From Zerene cesonia (Eukaryota > Arthropoda > Insecta > Lepidoptera > Pieridae), in NCBI RefSeq assembly GCF_012273895.1, contig NC_052114.1, positions 5,190,565-5,254,564 of the forward strand: a stretch of 64,000 nucleotides of DNA, written 5' to 3'. Below, piece by piece: positions 36,770 to 48,159 of this stretch; within the stretch, counting starts at the first letter, position 1, and the number at the start of each line of letters is the position of its first letter. The notes beneath the pieces were generated by a model. The model was not told the origin of the DNA. It saw only the letters and a list, made by a program, of their open reading frames with translations, and made no database searches. Made by a program: the position numbers and the translations under genes.

Positions 36770-38094
36770 ATGAAGCTGGTTCGTAACAAATTCAATAAAC
36801 ATGTTTTATTTATTTAATGACTTTAGAGATAGAGTGAGTGTGTATTTGTCTTTTCAGCTTATTGTGTTCTGCATCGCGGTGGCAGCCGTGTCTGGGGCGT
36901 CGGTGCCATCCTACATCCAATACCCATACAATGTGCAGGTTTTGCGATATGACAATGACAACATTGGTCTTGGAAATTATCGTTACGCGTAAGTGTATGT
37001 ACGCGTAATTCCAAAGACAAACGGCCTTCTCATTTTTCATATTATTTAAAACCTTTTACAGTATACGTAGAAAAATTATAACACAGATCATTTATGTTGT
37101 TTTTATAAACTATTATTGGACATTATGTTTAATTCTACAAAACGTACATAAGTCAACCATAGGTTGTAAATACAATATACCGTATTTTTCAGTGCAGTCT
37201 TTCCGTTATATATAACGCAATATGAGAAATTTTGAAAGAGGTTAGGCAAGAAACGCAGGTTCGAATCCTGCCTCGTGATCAATTTTTTTCTATTCTTTCA
37301 AAATTTCTCATTTATAAAGCATTTCAATGCTATAAAACTAAAAATTAAACATAACGCAATATTGCAATATTGCAATTATTTTCGCAGAGATTTGATGTGA
37401 CATTTTTAACAATTTACTAATCAACAAATAGTCATGGTAATTAGTAAAGAAATAAATATTTTTTTTTATACTGTTTCTTAGTCAATAATTAACTATATTT
37501 AACACACCATTACATAATTTTGACAAAGATTATATTTTATTCATTGCTATGATTTATTATTTGTATAAATTAATTTACTAAAACTAAACTAAAACTAGCT
37601 ATTAATAGTTCATTTTGAAGAATGTAGAGGGTTGAAATGTGTTGTTTTCGACTTAATCAATTATATGAATCCAATTTTCTTACAGATACGAGCAATCCGA
37701 CGGAACAAAACAAGAACAGCAAGGATATGTCATCAACGAAGGTCGCGAAGACGAGTCTTTCGCTGTCAGGGGTTCTTTCTCATGGGTAGGACCTGATGGG
37801 GTCACCTACAAAGTCACCTACGTCGCTGACTCTAACGGCTACCAACCTGAAATTGAATCCCTCCAACAATACCTCGGCCAACCAGGTCAACCAGGCCAAC
37901 CAGGTCAACCAGGCCAACCAGGTCAAACAGGCCAACCAGGTCAAACAGGCCAACCAGAAAAACCAGTCCAACCAGGCCTACCAGGCGGACAAGGCCGACG
38001 GGGTCTACCAGGCCAACCAGGTCTACCAGGCCAACCAGGCCAACCAGGCTTACCAGCCATAAGCTCCGAAATATTAGCATCTATTCTTGGTTAA
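36770..38094 (+). CDS. RR-1 cuticular protein with collagen-like tail (gene 6)
   Basis: Exons 36770-36778 (MKL, donor gttcgt), 36858-36988 and 37686-38094, phases 0 and 2, encode 182 residues. Signal peptide about 1-16, SVPSYIQYPYNVQVLRYD, AYEQSDGTKQEQQG, then the RR consensus with GSFSWVGPDG and YVADSNGYQP, where Ser replaces the usual Glu. After QPEIESLQQYL come 20 tripeptides (residues 111-170), 18 starting with Gly and most of the form G-Q-P, interrupted once by EKP-VQP. The end is ISSEILASILG. Gene 7 has a plain GPGGAVPPAVVASLLG there. The two share all but 10 substitutions and one indel before the insert. A chitin-binding domain joined to a collagen-like rod could act as a cross-linking cuticle protein; that is inference. 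AATAAA at 38132. Confidence 0.93.
37223..37310 (+). repeat. tRNA T-arm-like remnant inside a 17-bp inverted repeat
   Basis: TGAGAAATTTTGAAAGA (37223-37239) and its exact reverse complement (37294-37310) flank a segment with GCAGG-TTCGAAT-CCTGC (37255-37271), a perfect tRNA T-arm and B box. No matching acceptor, D or anticodon arms, so not a tRNA gene; probably a SINE 3' piece. In intron 2 of gene 6. Confidence 0.7.
37876..38055 (+). repeat. In-frame 9/18-bp tandem repeat encoding Gly-X-Pro
   Basis: Twenty 9-base units, many GGYCAACCA with alternating GGC and GGT. All are a multiple of three, so copy number can change without breaking the frame. Long open frames in other frames or on the minus strand here are by-products. 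Confidence 0.95.
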
Positions 38095-38131
38095 ATATCG
38101 TAATGAGTTTTTCCGCCTAATCAATAATTGT

Positions 38132-38137
38132 AATAAA
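38132..38137 (+). terminator. Polyadenylation signal of gene 6
   Basis: AATAAA 38 bases after the stop, in a 3' flank shared with gene 7. Confidence 0.75.
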
Positions 38138-38399
38138 GTTTTTAATTTGTGTTGTTGATTGTTTCAAATCAGTGCTCTCGGCATCTCAATATTTTTTTTA
38201 AAATCTTGAAGACATTAATTATTACATTATTTTTTATCTTTATCTTGAAGACATTTATTAATTTGTTTATTGTTATTCAACAATGTAATTTTTGACGACC
38301 TAATAAGATATTAGGATTATTTAATTATTTTAGTTTGAGAAGTGATCGATGACTATAAGCAAAAACCAGTTTAGCTAATAATTCTTAGTGTTTCTTACA

Positions 38400-40570
38400 T
38401 AAATTTTGAAACGTTTTGCATATTAACATTATTGGATAGTACCTATCCGGATCGTAAGCCAAAGCAGTAACAATTTCACATTTATTCAGCTTGGTGTAAT
38501 AGAAGCGTGGTATGTGAAGAGAACCACACGGTTAACTCTTATACCAAATATGATAAACTTTTATACAAAATAAACTTGACCCTTCGTTAAAGCAGTATTT
38601 AAAAATATTAAAACAATTTAATTTGAATTTAGGATTCCTGTCGTTTTCACAAGCTTCTCAACCACTTCCTTACCACTCAGACTGAAATGGAAAGGAATCC
38701 ATTGACATGCCTATGTAACATCAGTGTTATCAAAATTAATTATTATTCTAGGATTTATACGCTATTGCCTCTTGGGAAACCTCTTTTACCAGACACACTC
38801 CGTTTTATATACGAATAATTTTTTTTGGATATTAATATTAGTAAAATATAATAAAGCCTCTGTCACTACAAGGAGTTCTTCTGATGTAATAGAAATGTAC
38901 GTGCTTTAACTTTATGTTTATGAGAATACTTTCTATCAGGGTCATAAAAAGCAAAATCAAGCCCATTTGTAGCTTTTGATCCATCAGAGTAAATAACATT
39001 GTAGTCAACAAATGTATTACTTAATTCACAATCTACTTATATTTAATTGTTGATCCAAAAATTGAGACTTGGACTCTTTATGCAGACTAGATTAATTAAT
39101 TAAAATCACCAGTTCAGTTGCTCGGTATAACACTCATCAGTGGAATACTTAGATCGTTTTTTTTATGTCATTGTCGGGCAATGGTTAGTAGGTCGCCTGA
39201 TGATACAGCGCTACCACCGCCCATGAAGATTTGGAGAGGCGTAAGGTCGATTGCAGACCTAACGCACCTACAAATGCATTGCCGACTTAAAATTGGAAAC
39301 GAATTAAGAAAGAATTGACGAGAAGAATAAAAGAAAGAACTAGGAAGGTTAAGGAAGAGGATATGAGTCTACGGCTCCCCCACTCACTGAATGTAACACA
39401 GCTGTATGCTAGTTTGCACCGGTCTTCTTTGAGGGTATGGTACTTTTCCGGTGCGAGCTGACCCAATTCGTGCCGAAGCGTACTCGATTACCGCATACAA
39501 AACGTATGGGATAGTCGAGCACACTTCGGCTTAGTATTTTATAACATAAGTATGTCTTTTTAAATTCTCGAATAACCCTCAGTGCCTAGTTTTGTAGTCT
39601 GTCAATCTTAGATAGATGATAATTGGCTGCATTGTCAAAAAAGTGATGGGCATAATCTAAGCGTCTCATTTTCGCAAAATGGATCTTACATAGATCCAGC
39701 TAATACTTTGAAACAATTCAAAAGCTTCAAAGGTTTTTTCACAATACGCATTTAAATGTTTTCACACCTTAAAGACAAGAAAAAGTACCTATTTCAACTC
39801 AATTATCACTTTCTCTTTTCATTCACTAGGACTAATTTTTCAGAGCCTGCTGCCAGCCTCAGAGCGGTCTAACATTTCAGAGCAGGAATGTTCCATGTAT
39901 AGATTGAACATTTATTGATATATATTTATTGATTGATTTAATACAGAGTTAAAAAATGAACATGAGGGAAGAATTAAAATGGAACGCCGTTAACGCTCAT
40001 GAAATACGAAGCAGGGCAACTGACGTGCCTCTAATGCCATGGCTCACACGGAACTTTGCATATTTCATTTCATACTACACAGAATTAAAGCTCGAAAGTT
40101 CTGAGCAACTTACGACGAGATACTAACTGATGATTGAAATATAAACCTACACTAATAACAATATAAACATTCACCCCTCATTATTTAATTAAAAGCACGT
40201 TTTTAATGATAATTAATAGGTCTCTCAAACATTGTCTTGCTATTAATTCAATCATTAATAAAGTCAAACTCAATCCTTTATGTATTCAAACTTATCCTAG
40301 AAGCACTTTGAGACGTCATAACATAGTTTGACGTTTGTCTCCAAAGAAGAATATTGTCCATTTTCAATGTTATGATTTGATGTTTTATTTTAAGCACGAT
40401 AAAAATATGCGTTAACAAGAACAAAACAACCTTAATATATGGGATTCAAAAATCAGTTTATATCCTTTCATTTTATCATCAATAAAATTGGTAACTTGTT
40501 ATTTTTTATCAATATTTTAACAAGACATTATTTTTAATTTTTATAGCATTTAAAATACTTTATAAGTGAG
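38400..40570. other. Intergenic between duplicated blocks
   Basis: Apart from the family A repeat at 39158, AT-rich sequence without recognisable genes. Confidence 0.5.
39158..39492 (+). repeat. Dispersed repeat family A, longest copy
   Basis: ttttttttatgtcattgtcg, then cgcctgatgatacagcg, ccgcccatgaagat, purine-rich centre, and ggtgcgagctgacccaattcg and tgccgaagcgtactcga. Family members share this order. It carries no open frame and resembles a common lepidopteran interspersed repeat; class not determined. Confidence 0.75.
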
Positions 40571-41380
40571 AGACATAATTTTGTTCAAACAGTTGTCTTA
40601 AATACTACAATGAACTGTCCTTGAGTTATCGTATAATTCTAACTTGCATATAAAGACTCATTGCTGAAAATAATAATCAAAAATTTAAAAGTAATGGATA
40701 TTGAATAAAAGAATTATAACAATAAAATAAATAACACATTAAAAATCTCAAAAGGGCCTCTGCGTGTTGGTTCTATGTCCCCACGTGAGTATTATGAAGA
40801 TAAATAAATAAAAGTATTATAATAATGCTTTTATCTATTTATTCATTAGCAGTAGTGCAGAAAAGAAAGCTTTCGTCAGATTGAAGGTTACGGATTTTTT
40901 GCATTTTGGTAATTATTCTTTTACTTTTTCTTGTCCTATTTTGGTCACAGTAACGACATCACTTTATAATATTGTGCTATTGAGTTCACATTATATGACT
41001 GATATTCTATTAAAACGTTTGGTTACGAAATCGTAGGCCCTCTTTGATATCGCTTTACGAATACATCTCATTTAAATAACTGAATATTTAAAATTAATGA
41101 TAAGGTTGTTTGAGATTTTTTGGGGTTAAATCAACAGGCTTTTTTACTTTATGCAGCTCGTAAATGATTAATGAGTACTTAATTATGAATTCATAACGAC
41201 ATTAAGTACATCGTTAATTATAAAAATGCACGTATAGCTCTAAGTCAATTAGAAAAAGATCAAACCAATACAATACCGAGTGCCTGCGGCTGCCCTGTAC
41301 TTGTGTGGCACAGGTTATAAAAAAATATATTAGAAAGAGGTTTTTATACCATTCCATCTAAATTATAAGAAGTACCATTT

Positions 41381-41652
41381 TTTTTAAATAAGCAAAAAAT
41401 GCCTGATGGTAAGCGATCGCCAACGTCCTTGAAGAATGGCGGGCCTACTGCCGCGTTGCCCGCTTTTAAGTGGTACAAGAAAAGAAAAGAATTGACAACA
41501 GGAATAAATGAACGAACTCGCAAGGGCGAAAAAAAGGATAGGGTAAGAGCGTCTGGCTCACCCCACCCAACGAACGAAACACAGTAGTACGCTAATATTT
41601 CACCGGTGCGAACTAACCCAATTTGAGCCTTAGCATACTCGACTCCCACACT
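41381..41652 (+). repeat. Dispersed repeat family A
   Basis: gcctgatggtaagcgatcgc, then gttgcccgcttttaagtgg, a purine-rich centre and caccggtgcgaactaaccca. It lies in copy B upstream of gene 7. Confidence 0.7.
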
Positions 41653-41813
41653 CAAATGAATGTCTTCGAATTCCCCGTGCAATTGTCGTATTAGTGTATC
41701 ATAATAATCAAAATTCGACGAAAATGCTAAGTGGTTAACCTTCACCGTCAAGCAATGTTATACATATAGTAGACGGGTATTTTTGGTCATAATAAATAAG
41801 TCATCTGTTTCGA

Positions 41814-41821
41814 TATAAAGG
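41814..41821 (+). promoter_or_regulatory. TATA box of gene 7
   Basis: TATAAAGG 69 bases before the ATG at 41883. Confidence 0.6.
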
Positions 41822-41882
41822 TTGCGACTCAACCCAAAACGTTACATTCTCTAAAATAGTCAACGTAGAAAGATCATCTAAG

Positions 41883-42987
41883 ATGAAACTGGTTCGTAAT
41901 AAATTCGATAAATTTATTATATTTATTTCATGTCTATAGAGGTAAAGTGAGTGTGTATTTGTCTTTGCAGCTTATTGTTTTGTGCATCGTGGTAGCAGCC
42001 GTGTCTGGGGCGGCGGTGCCATCCTATGTCCAATACCCATCAGAAAATGTGCAGGTTCTGCGATATGACAATGACAACATTGGTCTTGGAAACTATCGTT
42101 TCGCGTAAGTATTCAAGAGACAGCGGTCATTTTCTATTTTGAATGAAGTGTCATTAATCTAATTATGAAGTATTTAATTTAAAAAAAGATTAAAAGTATA
42201 ACCATTCCAGCACAACGTAATATATAAAGTTTTATTAATTGTTTGTGTATAAAATGTCATTAGACTTACTGTAGGATCATAATGTTTCACCGTATCTTAC
42301 ACAAGCTTTTTACAATCAAATCTCTATGTTATAGAATAGAAATTGTGTATTGGTTTTGTTTACTTCTAAGTCTTAAATTACTAAAATTATTCATTTCAAT
42401 AATGTGTAGTTAAATTGTATATGAAACATAAGTAATGGAAAATATTGCAACGATTTAAGATGTCCTTAATTCCTATCATTAAATGTAGATGCATATTGTA
42501 TGTTGATGTCATTTTACTTGGAAAGGGTATCATTACTTTTAGTTTCATACGTGTATATAGGGTAGAATGCACTTTAATTATACATAACATATCATTTCAA
42601 ATTTGCGAAATTTATTTTATTTCATTTATAGATATAATTTATTGGTCATATATATTATCATATTCTAAAAATTCTATTAAAAGTCCATTTCGAAGTCTAC
42701 GAGTATAGGGTGTTTAATAATTTTAAACTAGATAAACAATATGAATCCTATTTTCTTGCAGATACGAGCAATCTGACGGAACAAAACAAGAACAGCAAGG
42801 TGATATCATCAACGAAGGTCGCGAAGACGAGTCTATCGCTGTCAGGGGTTCTTTCTCATGGGTAGGACCTGATGGTATCACGTACAAAGTGACCTACGTC
42901 GCTGACTCTAACGGCTACCAACCTGAAATTGAAGAAGGCCCCGGAGGAGCAGTCCCCCCAGCAGTTGTCGCCTCTCTTCTTGGTTAA
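41883..42987 (+). CDS. RR-1 cuticular protein, LCP-like (gene 7)
   Basis: Exons 41883-41891 (MKL, donor gttcgt), 41971-42104 and 42762-42987, phases 0 and 2, encode 122 residues. Signal peptide about 1-16 (MKLLIVLCIVVAAVSG), AVPSYVQYPSENVQVLRYD, GNYRFAYEQSDGTKQEQQG, RR consensus with GSFSWVGPDG and YVADSNGYQP, tail EEGPGGAVPPAVVASLLG. It is the tandem twin of gene 6 without the collagen-like insert, so it probably represents the ancestral form. It shares with gene 6 the Glu-to-Ser change in the ADENG core and the unusual gttcgt donor. Intron 1 is 79 bases in both. AATAAA at 43027. Confidence 0.95.
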
Positions 42988-43026
42988 ACATTTGAATGAG
43001 CTTTTCCCGCCTAGTCCACGTATTTT

Positions 43027-43032
43027 AATAAA
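43027..43032 (+). terminator. Polyadenylation signal of gene 7
   Basis: AATAAA 40 bases after the stop, aligned with that of gene 6. Confidence 0.75.
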
Positions 43033-43401
43033 GTTTTTATGATGTTTGTGATTTTTTTCAATTAGTACCCCAAAAGAACGCAAATGTTTAGGTAAAAACT
43101 TTAGATTTATATATTTTATTAGTTAAATTCGATAATAACGATATAGCTTATTATTCGACATGATTGGTACCTATCAAGGTATTTAATAATTTTTATTTAT
43201 ATGAGTATTAATCAGCGACCGATGACAATGAACAAAACCGGTTTAGCTAATAATTTTCTTATTGCTTCTTACAGAAGGCCACTTATGCTATTATTAACAT
43301 TTTTTATATCATTATTTTTAGTATAAAAAATAATAACATTCGTTTACTGTATCGCTAGAAACAGCACATATTATGCTAAATACATCGTAGCTTATTACTA
43401 A

Positions 43402-43582
43402 TCTATACTAATATTACTTTAAAGCTGAAGAGTTCGTTTGTTTGTTTGTTTTTTGTTTATCGCACTTATCTCAGGTCCGATTTGATTTAAAAATTCTTTC
43501 AGTGTTAGATAGCCCATTTAATGAGGAAGGCTATAGGCTTGATATGTACCAATAGAGAAGCCGGGGCGGACCGCCAGTGTAG
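43402..43582 (+). mobile_element. Helitron-like non-autonomous element
   Basis: Starts TC after A (TCTATACTAATATTAC), contains gtttgtttgtttgt, aattctttcagtgttagat and gaggaaggctatagg, ends gaagccggggcgg...gTAG. Same family as 23575-23738 (reverse). Confidence 0.7.
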
Positions 43583-44832
43583 TAATATAATTTTATTATT
43601 GTTAGTTGTAATGTTTAATTATGTTATGATTATGTTCATATCATAGGGCTAAAGCTCAAAGTTTCGCCGATTTTCAACGAATTACAACAAAATACAAAAT
43701 GAATATGTTTTTAATGGTAAATTTTATTTTAGAACAAGTATACGTTTCTCTCATATATGGAGAAAATATACATACATACATGGATTTATTGATAGGGATC
43801 TAAACTTCACAATCATTAATTATTTATAACTGTCTCATTAAAAATATTTAACAACTTAGATAAATAAATAAAAGGTCACTAAATACCGCCATGCAATAAA
43901 TTTCGTAGATCTTCCCCAAAGAAGGTCAGTGTCAATTTTCATTGCTACGATTTAATTTAATTACCAAAAAAAGTAATAATACGCATTGAATAATGAACTT
44001 ACATATTACGTTTCTCCATAAGAATGATATTTTTACCATCACCAAATGCTGGAAGTTTACGTCATTTTGTAAACAGTTTTGCAATTGTGCTGATCGCTCT
44101 TTTATACAGCGCTCTTTTTACTAATTTTTATTTTACGAAATTTATTATTTGTTTTACTAAAATATAGTGAATAGCTTAAACTGTTATTGCCAGATACCCG
44201 TATCAGCAAAGTTGCGCACGCATAACAAAAAAAAGGGAAAATACCTACTAATACTAGAATTAGTTCATATGAGACAAACATAACTCAATAGGTTCAGATA
44301 GAATTTGATTTTTTATGTAAAAAGAATATAGTAGAAGGATTCTTTGGATATTATTTTTACATGACAACAGCAATTTACTGGTCGTAATCAGTCAGTATCT
44401 AAGAGTAATTTACACATTTAAGAAAGGCCAATACATTCCCCTCCTACGGCATTTTTAATAGACATGGTTGTTATAGATAGGTACTATAGGACAGAGTGAC
44501 AGAAACGTCTTAAATAAAACATCTACTTAATCCTCAGAAATGGCTAGAAGAAGTACAAAAATAAACAAAAACATTATAATGGAGGAAAATAACAAAACAT
44601 TATTAAAATATGATATGTGAAACCATAATAATATTAGATACACACATAGATTATGGAAAAACAGGTTCCCAAAGATAAATGCGTACGTGCAACGCAAGCT
44701 AGTTTCTATTCCAGCATTTTTTTGAGAAACCACATTTTACAATTGAAAATAAATTACGATGAAATAAAAGCGAAGAATGGTAAGAATGGTTTTCACTTCG
44801 GGGGAACTTTAATTATTAGAACGTAATGTAAA

Positions 44833-44933
44833 TCCTATTAATATTATAAATGCGAAAGTTTGTAAGGATGTGTGTGTGTTTGTTACTATATATTACTAGG
44901 GGATACGCGGGTGAAACCGCGGGACGCATCTAG
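44833..44933 (+). mobile_element. Short Helitron-like element, internally deleted
   Basis: Starts TCCTATTAATATTATAAATG after A and ends acgcgggtgaaaccgcggg...CTAG before T; about 100 bases only. Confidence 0.7.
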
Positions 44934-46081
44934 TAATTCATATTTTTTGCAACATCCTCGATTATAGCAGTCATAGCTAGTGGTACGCTTACATGACAAG
45001 CGATAACCATCGCATATGAACATTTGTATTGATAGGGCCTCTTAAAAAATGTTGTACACAATTATGACTTAAGAAATACGCAACATTGATGAAAAAATAG
45101 AACTGGAAAGGATGAGAAAAAGGAAATGGGTCCCCGGCGCTCTCACTTACCAAGGTAATAATCGCAATTAGGTAATTCAATCACAGGGTGATCCAATTAA
45201 TTGTAACCGCGTTTACCATGGCACAGAGCCTGAAATTACAACTACTACTACTGAAAGGCCATTATTACTGGTTATTAGGTAGTGTGCTCTCGTGTCGTAT
45301 GAGTACAATTAAACGATCCTGCAAGTTTTTACACAGCAATTCTTGCGCAGATTAAATTTGCCAAAAAAAGCCATCTTTAAAAGATAGCTTTCAAATGCTG
45401 GTCATTGATTAATTTTACCAAATGTGCTGAATTCCATATTTCACTTTCATTAATGTTTCGCGATACAACGTTCCGTTTGAAGTCTTTTCTATGCTTATGA
45501 TACATATGCGCCTTTGTATTTCGTAAATATAATTTCAATATTATGTATGATGTTTAATATTCATACAATTCAATAATTACTAAGCTTTTATATTACCTAT
45601 AATTATTTTATAAGTTATTTTTGTATAGAGAACATACAATGACAAAAAGTCTATAGACTCAAAACCATAAAATTTTAATTTATTATCTAGTAATATTCTG
45701 AGGCGTTATTAATTAACGAAATAATTTTGTTACTTAGAAAAATATTTAAAATTGTCGATTTTTGTTAAAACAGAAAAGGTACTGAAAAATTTGTGTTTTT
45801 ATTATTCACTTGTAAATTTACGTAATCGAACTCTATGTCACGAAATGTGCAAGCACGCGCTAACGTTTCGTATACAGAATTTGACGATGACTTCAAAATT
45901 AAATGTGGAATTTTTACCTACACTAAATCAAGCATAGGTACAAGATACAGAAGATACACAAACGGCGCTGTAAATGATTTCGCACCATGATTTATAGTGT
46001 TATCTAAATAATATTTAAAATTTAATAGTTAACAAAACTGACCGAAAAGAATTATACGGAAGCTTTAGTTTCAAAATAAAA

Positions 46082-46265
46082 TCTAATATATAAAATTCTC
46101 GTGTCACAGTTTTCGTTGCCATACTCCTCCGAAGCGGCTTGACCGATTCCTCTGAAATTTGGTAAGCATATTGGGTAGGTCTGAGAATCGGCCAACATCT
46201 ATTTTTTATCCCGATATTCCTACGGGATACGGATTTACGCGGGTGAAACCGCGGGGCGCAGCTAG
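46082..46265 (+). mobile_element. Helitron-like element, 185-bp family
   Basis: TC (flank A) ... cgcggggcgcagCTAG (flank T). Near-identical to 30259-30445. Confidence 0.88.
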
Positions 46266-46414
46266 TATAATATAAGACATCTCTTTATTCAAAAAATTGT
46301 TCATATATTATATACAATTGCTGTATTTTATGGCTGGCTTATAAGATGCAAATATTTTCGTTTCGTTAGAATATTTGTATGAAAATTTTATTCCGGCATT
46401 ACTATTAGTTCATA

Positions 46415-46556
46415 CTAGCTGCGCCTCGCGGTTTCACCCGCGTAAGTCAAAAAGTTGTCTATATATTATTCCAATTGTCCAGCTGTATACGTACCAAATT
46501 TCGTTGCAATCGGTTCAGTAGTTTTCGCGTCAAAGAGAAACAAACTCACACACAGA
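46415..46556 (-). mobile_element. Helitron-like non-autonomous element
   Basis: Left end a-CTAGCTGCGCCTCGCGG and right end cacacaGA-t; shares only the 3' GC-rich hairpin with the 185-bp family, otherwise different. Confidence 0.65.
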
Positions 46557-47104
46557 TAAGACATTATTGTTATTCAAAATGCAGCTTTAGTTTGAATAGT
46601 ATTTACTTATTTGATGGTCACTGGCACTAGCACTTATAACATTAAAATTAATATAAGCGAAATGTCATATGTATTTATATTAATAAGTTGGAGAATAAAC
46701 CTTTATTTTCATACATTTAAGTTCTACTAGTGATTTAATGAATCTCAATTAAATCAAACATAACCTTTTAGCGGTACAACGGTTATTTATCTTCTTCCGT
46801 GAAAATAATATAAACACAACTTATAAATTATGCTCAAACATGCATATTAAAACAATATATGAAGCTATGTCGTAATTGCAAAGGTTCCCTGTACAATTAC
46901 TGCCAATCAAGCAAATCCATACTCATCTTCACTAAAACTTAAACTATGTAAATTAAACGTATTGCAAAATATTCCCATCATACGTGTCCTCAAACTATCC
47001 ACGGTTTACCTTCGCCGTGTAGGAGCGGTCACCTATACAAAACATTTTAACGAGTCAAATGTACGCCTTATAATATGTATGTTGTAATACAATATACAGA
47101 AAAG

Positions 47105-47115
47105 TATATAATAAG
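47105..47115 (+). promoter_or_regulatory. TATA box of gene 8
   Basis: TATATAATAAG 84 bases before the ATG at 47189. Confidence 0.55.
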
Positions 47116-47188
47116 CGTTAAGCTTAATCGAGTAAACACATTGCAAGTGAAGACGATACGGTCACAAAGCTGCGAAGCAAATCCAATC

Positions 47189-48120
47189 ATGAAATTTGTT
47201 AGTATTACGGCGTTGTATACAGTGTGATTGTGATTGTGAAGTGTTTGTGAATTAATTGTGATTTTTGTGGGATTTCAGTTGGTGGTAATTGGTTTCTTGG
47301 CATTAGTGTCGGCTGCTCCCGCACCGCAACGTCAGCCAGGTGCCCCAAATCCACAAGAAGTTCAAATTCTTCGCCTCGAAACTGAAAACGACGGCCTCGG
47401 CTCGTACAGATATGCGTATGTTTATAGTTCATTACAATTTAAATTGATAAATTTTCACTGACTTATATCAATAGATAACAATTCAAATGAAAATCTTAAT
47501 CAATTGGAAGCTACGGCATTCAATCAAATCAAATTTGGGATTATAGTGCGAAATGTTTTGTAAACAATTGTTAAATTTATGTTATGCTTATTTTGTTACT
47601 AATATTACAGTCAATTAACTAAAGTTATGTAGCTATTGTATTATCCTTACTTATTTAGAACTGAAACGTATCTATTGCATTAAAATTTTTGGATAATATT
47701 TTGTTTGAAGAATATAAATAATAACATTAACCAAAATATAGGCTAAAAAGCCGGGTCAACTATTACCGTCCATTTTAATTCAGGAAAGAATTGTTTAAAA
47801 GCGAGACAATGTTTCTATAAAAAATGTTGATAGCTTTCTACTTGACTAATATAAATATTGTTCCTCCATCATAAGTCCCTAATTTCGCTTTCAGTTTGGA
47901 ACAAAGCGATGGCACGAAGAAGGAAGAGCAAGGGGAACTGAAGAACGCTGGTAAAGATGACGAGGCGATCTCGGTCAGGGGATCTTACGCCTGGGTTGGA
48001 CCTGACGGTGTGACATACATTGTTACTTATCTTGCTGATGAAAACGGTTTTCAACCAACGATAGAACAGGGCCCAGGTGGTGCTGTGCCTTCTGCTGTCA
48101 TCGCGTCCCTCGTCGGCTGA
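47189..48120 (+). CDS. RR-1 cuticular protein, LCP-like (gene 8)
   Basis: Exons 47189-47197 (MKF, donor gttagt), 47279-47415 and 47895-48120, phases 0 and 2, encode 123 residues. Signal peptide about 1-16 (MKFLVVIGFLALVSAA), Pro-rich mature start PAPQRQPGAPNP, QEVQILRLETENDGLGSYRYA, LEQSDGTKKEEQG, and RR consensus with GSYAWVGPDG and YLADENGFQP. Tail GPGGAVPSAVIASLVG. It differs from genes 6 and 7 by keeping the Glu in ADENG. Intron 1 is 81 bases. AATAAA at 48150, 30 bases after the stop. Confidence 0.95.
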
Positions 48121-48149
48121 TCAACAAATAACCCAAAACCTAGTCGCCA

Positions 48150-48155
48150 AATAAA
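48150..48155 (+). terminator. Polyadenylation signal of gene 8
   Basis: AATAAA 30 bases after the TGA. Confidence 0.7.
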
Positions 48156-48159
48156 TTAC

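Larger units (their letters stand above)
33768..38400 (+). repeat. Segmental duplication, copy A (contains gene 6)
   Basis: Non-coding sequence just after gene 5 (cataattttgtt, acagttgtctta, gctcgtaaatgat, acgacattaa) matches 40573-41290 in the same order. Gene 6 with its leader and 3' flank matches gene 7 and its flanks to about 43300. Copy A is longer because of inserted repeats and an N gap. Confidence 0.8.
40573..43300 (+). repeat. Segmental duplication, copy B (contains gene 7)
   Basis: Matches copy A (33768-38400): cataattttgttcaaacag, gccctctttgat, gctcgtaaatgattaatgag, the gene 7 unit, and 3' flank (ggtttagctaataat). More compact than copy A and without a gap. Confidence 0.8.
43300..47100. 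other. Intergenic, repeats only
   Basis: Holds four Helitron-like copies (43402, 44833, 46082, 46415). No gene recognised. Confidence 0.5.

Noticed and set aside
37255..37271. Possible tRNA gene
   Set aside because: Only the T-arm folds; no acceptor pairing, D arm or anticodon arm.
37780..38080. Minus-strand and other-frame repeats (LVGLVDLVGL, NQVNQANQV)
   Set aside because: By-products of the 9-bp tandem repeat encoding Gly-Gln-Pro in gene 6, which is supported by the RR-1 frame and splice phases.
41344..41751. 135-codon minus-strand open frame
   Set aside because: Mostly covered by dispersed repeat family A; similar frames appear by chance in other copies.
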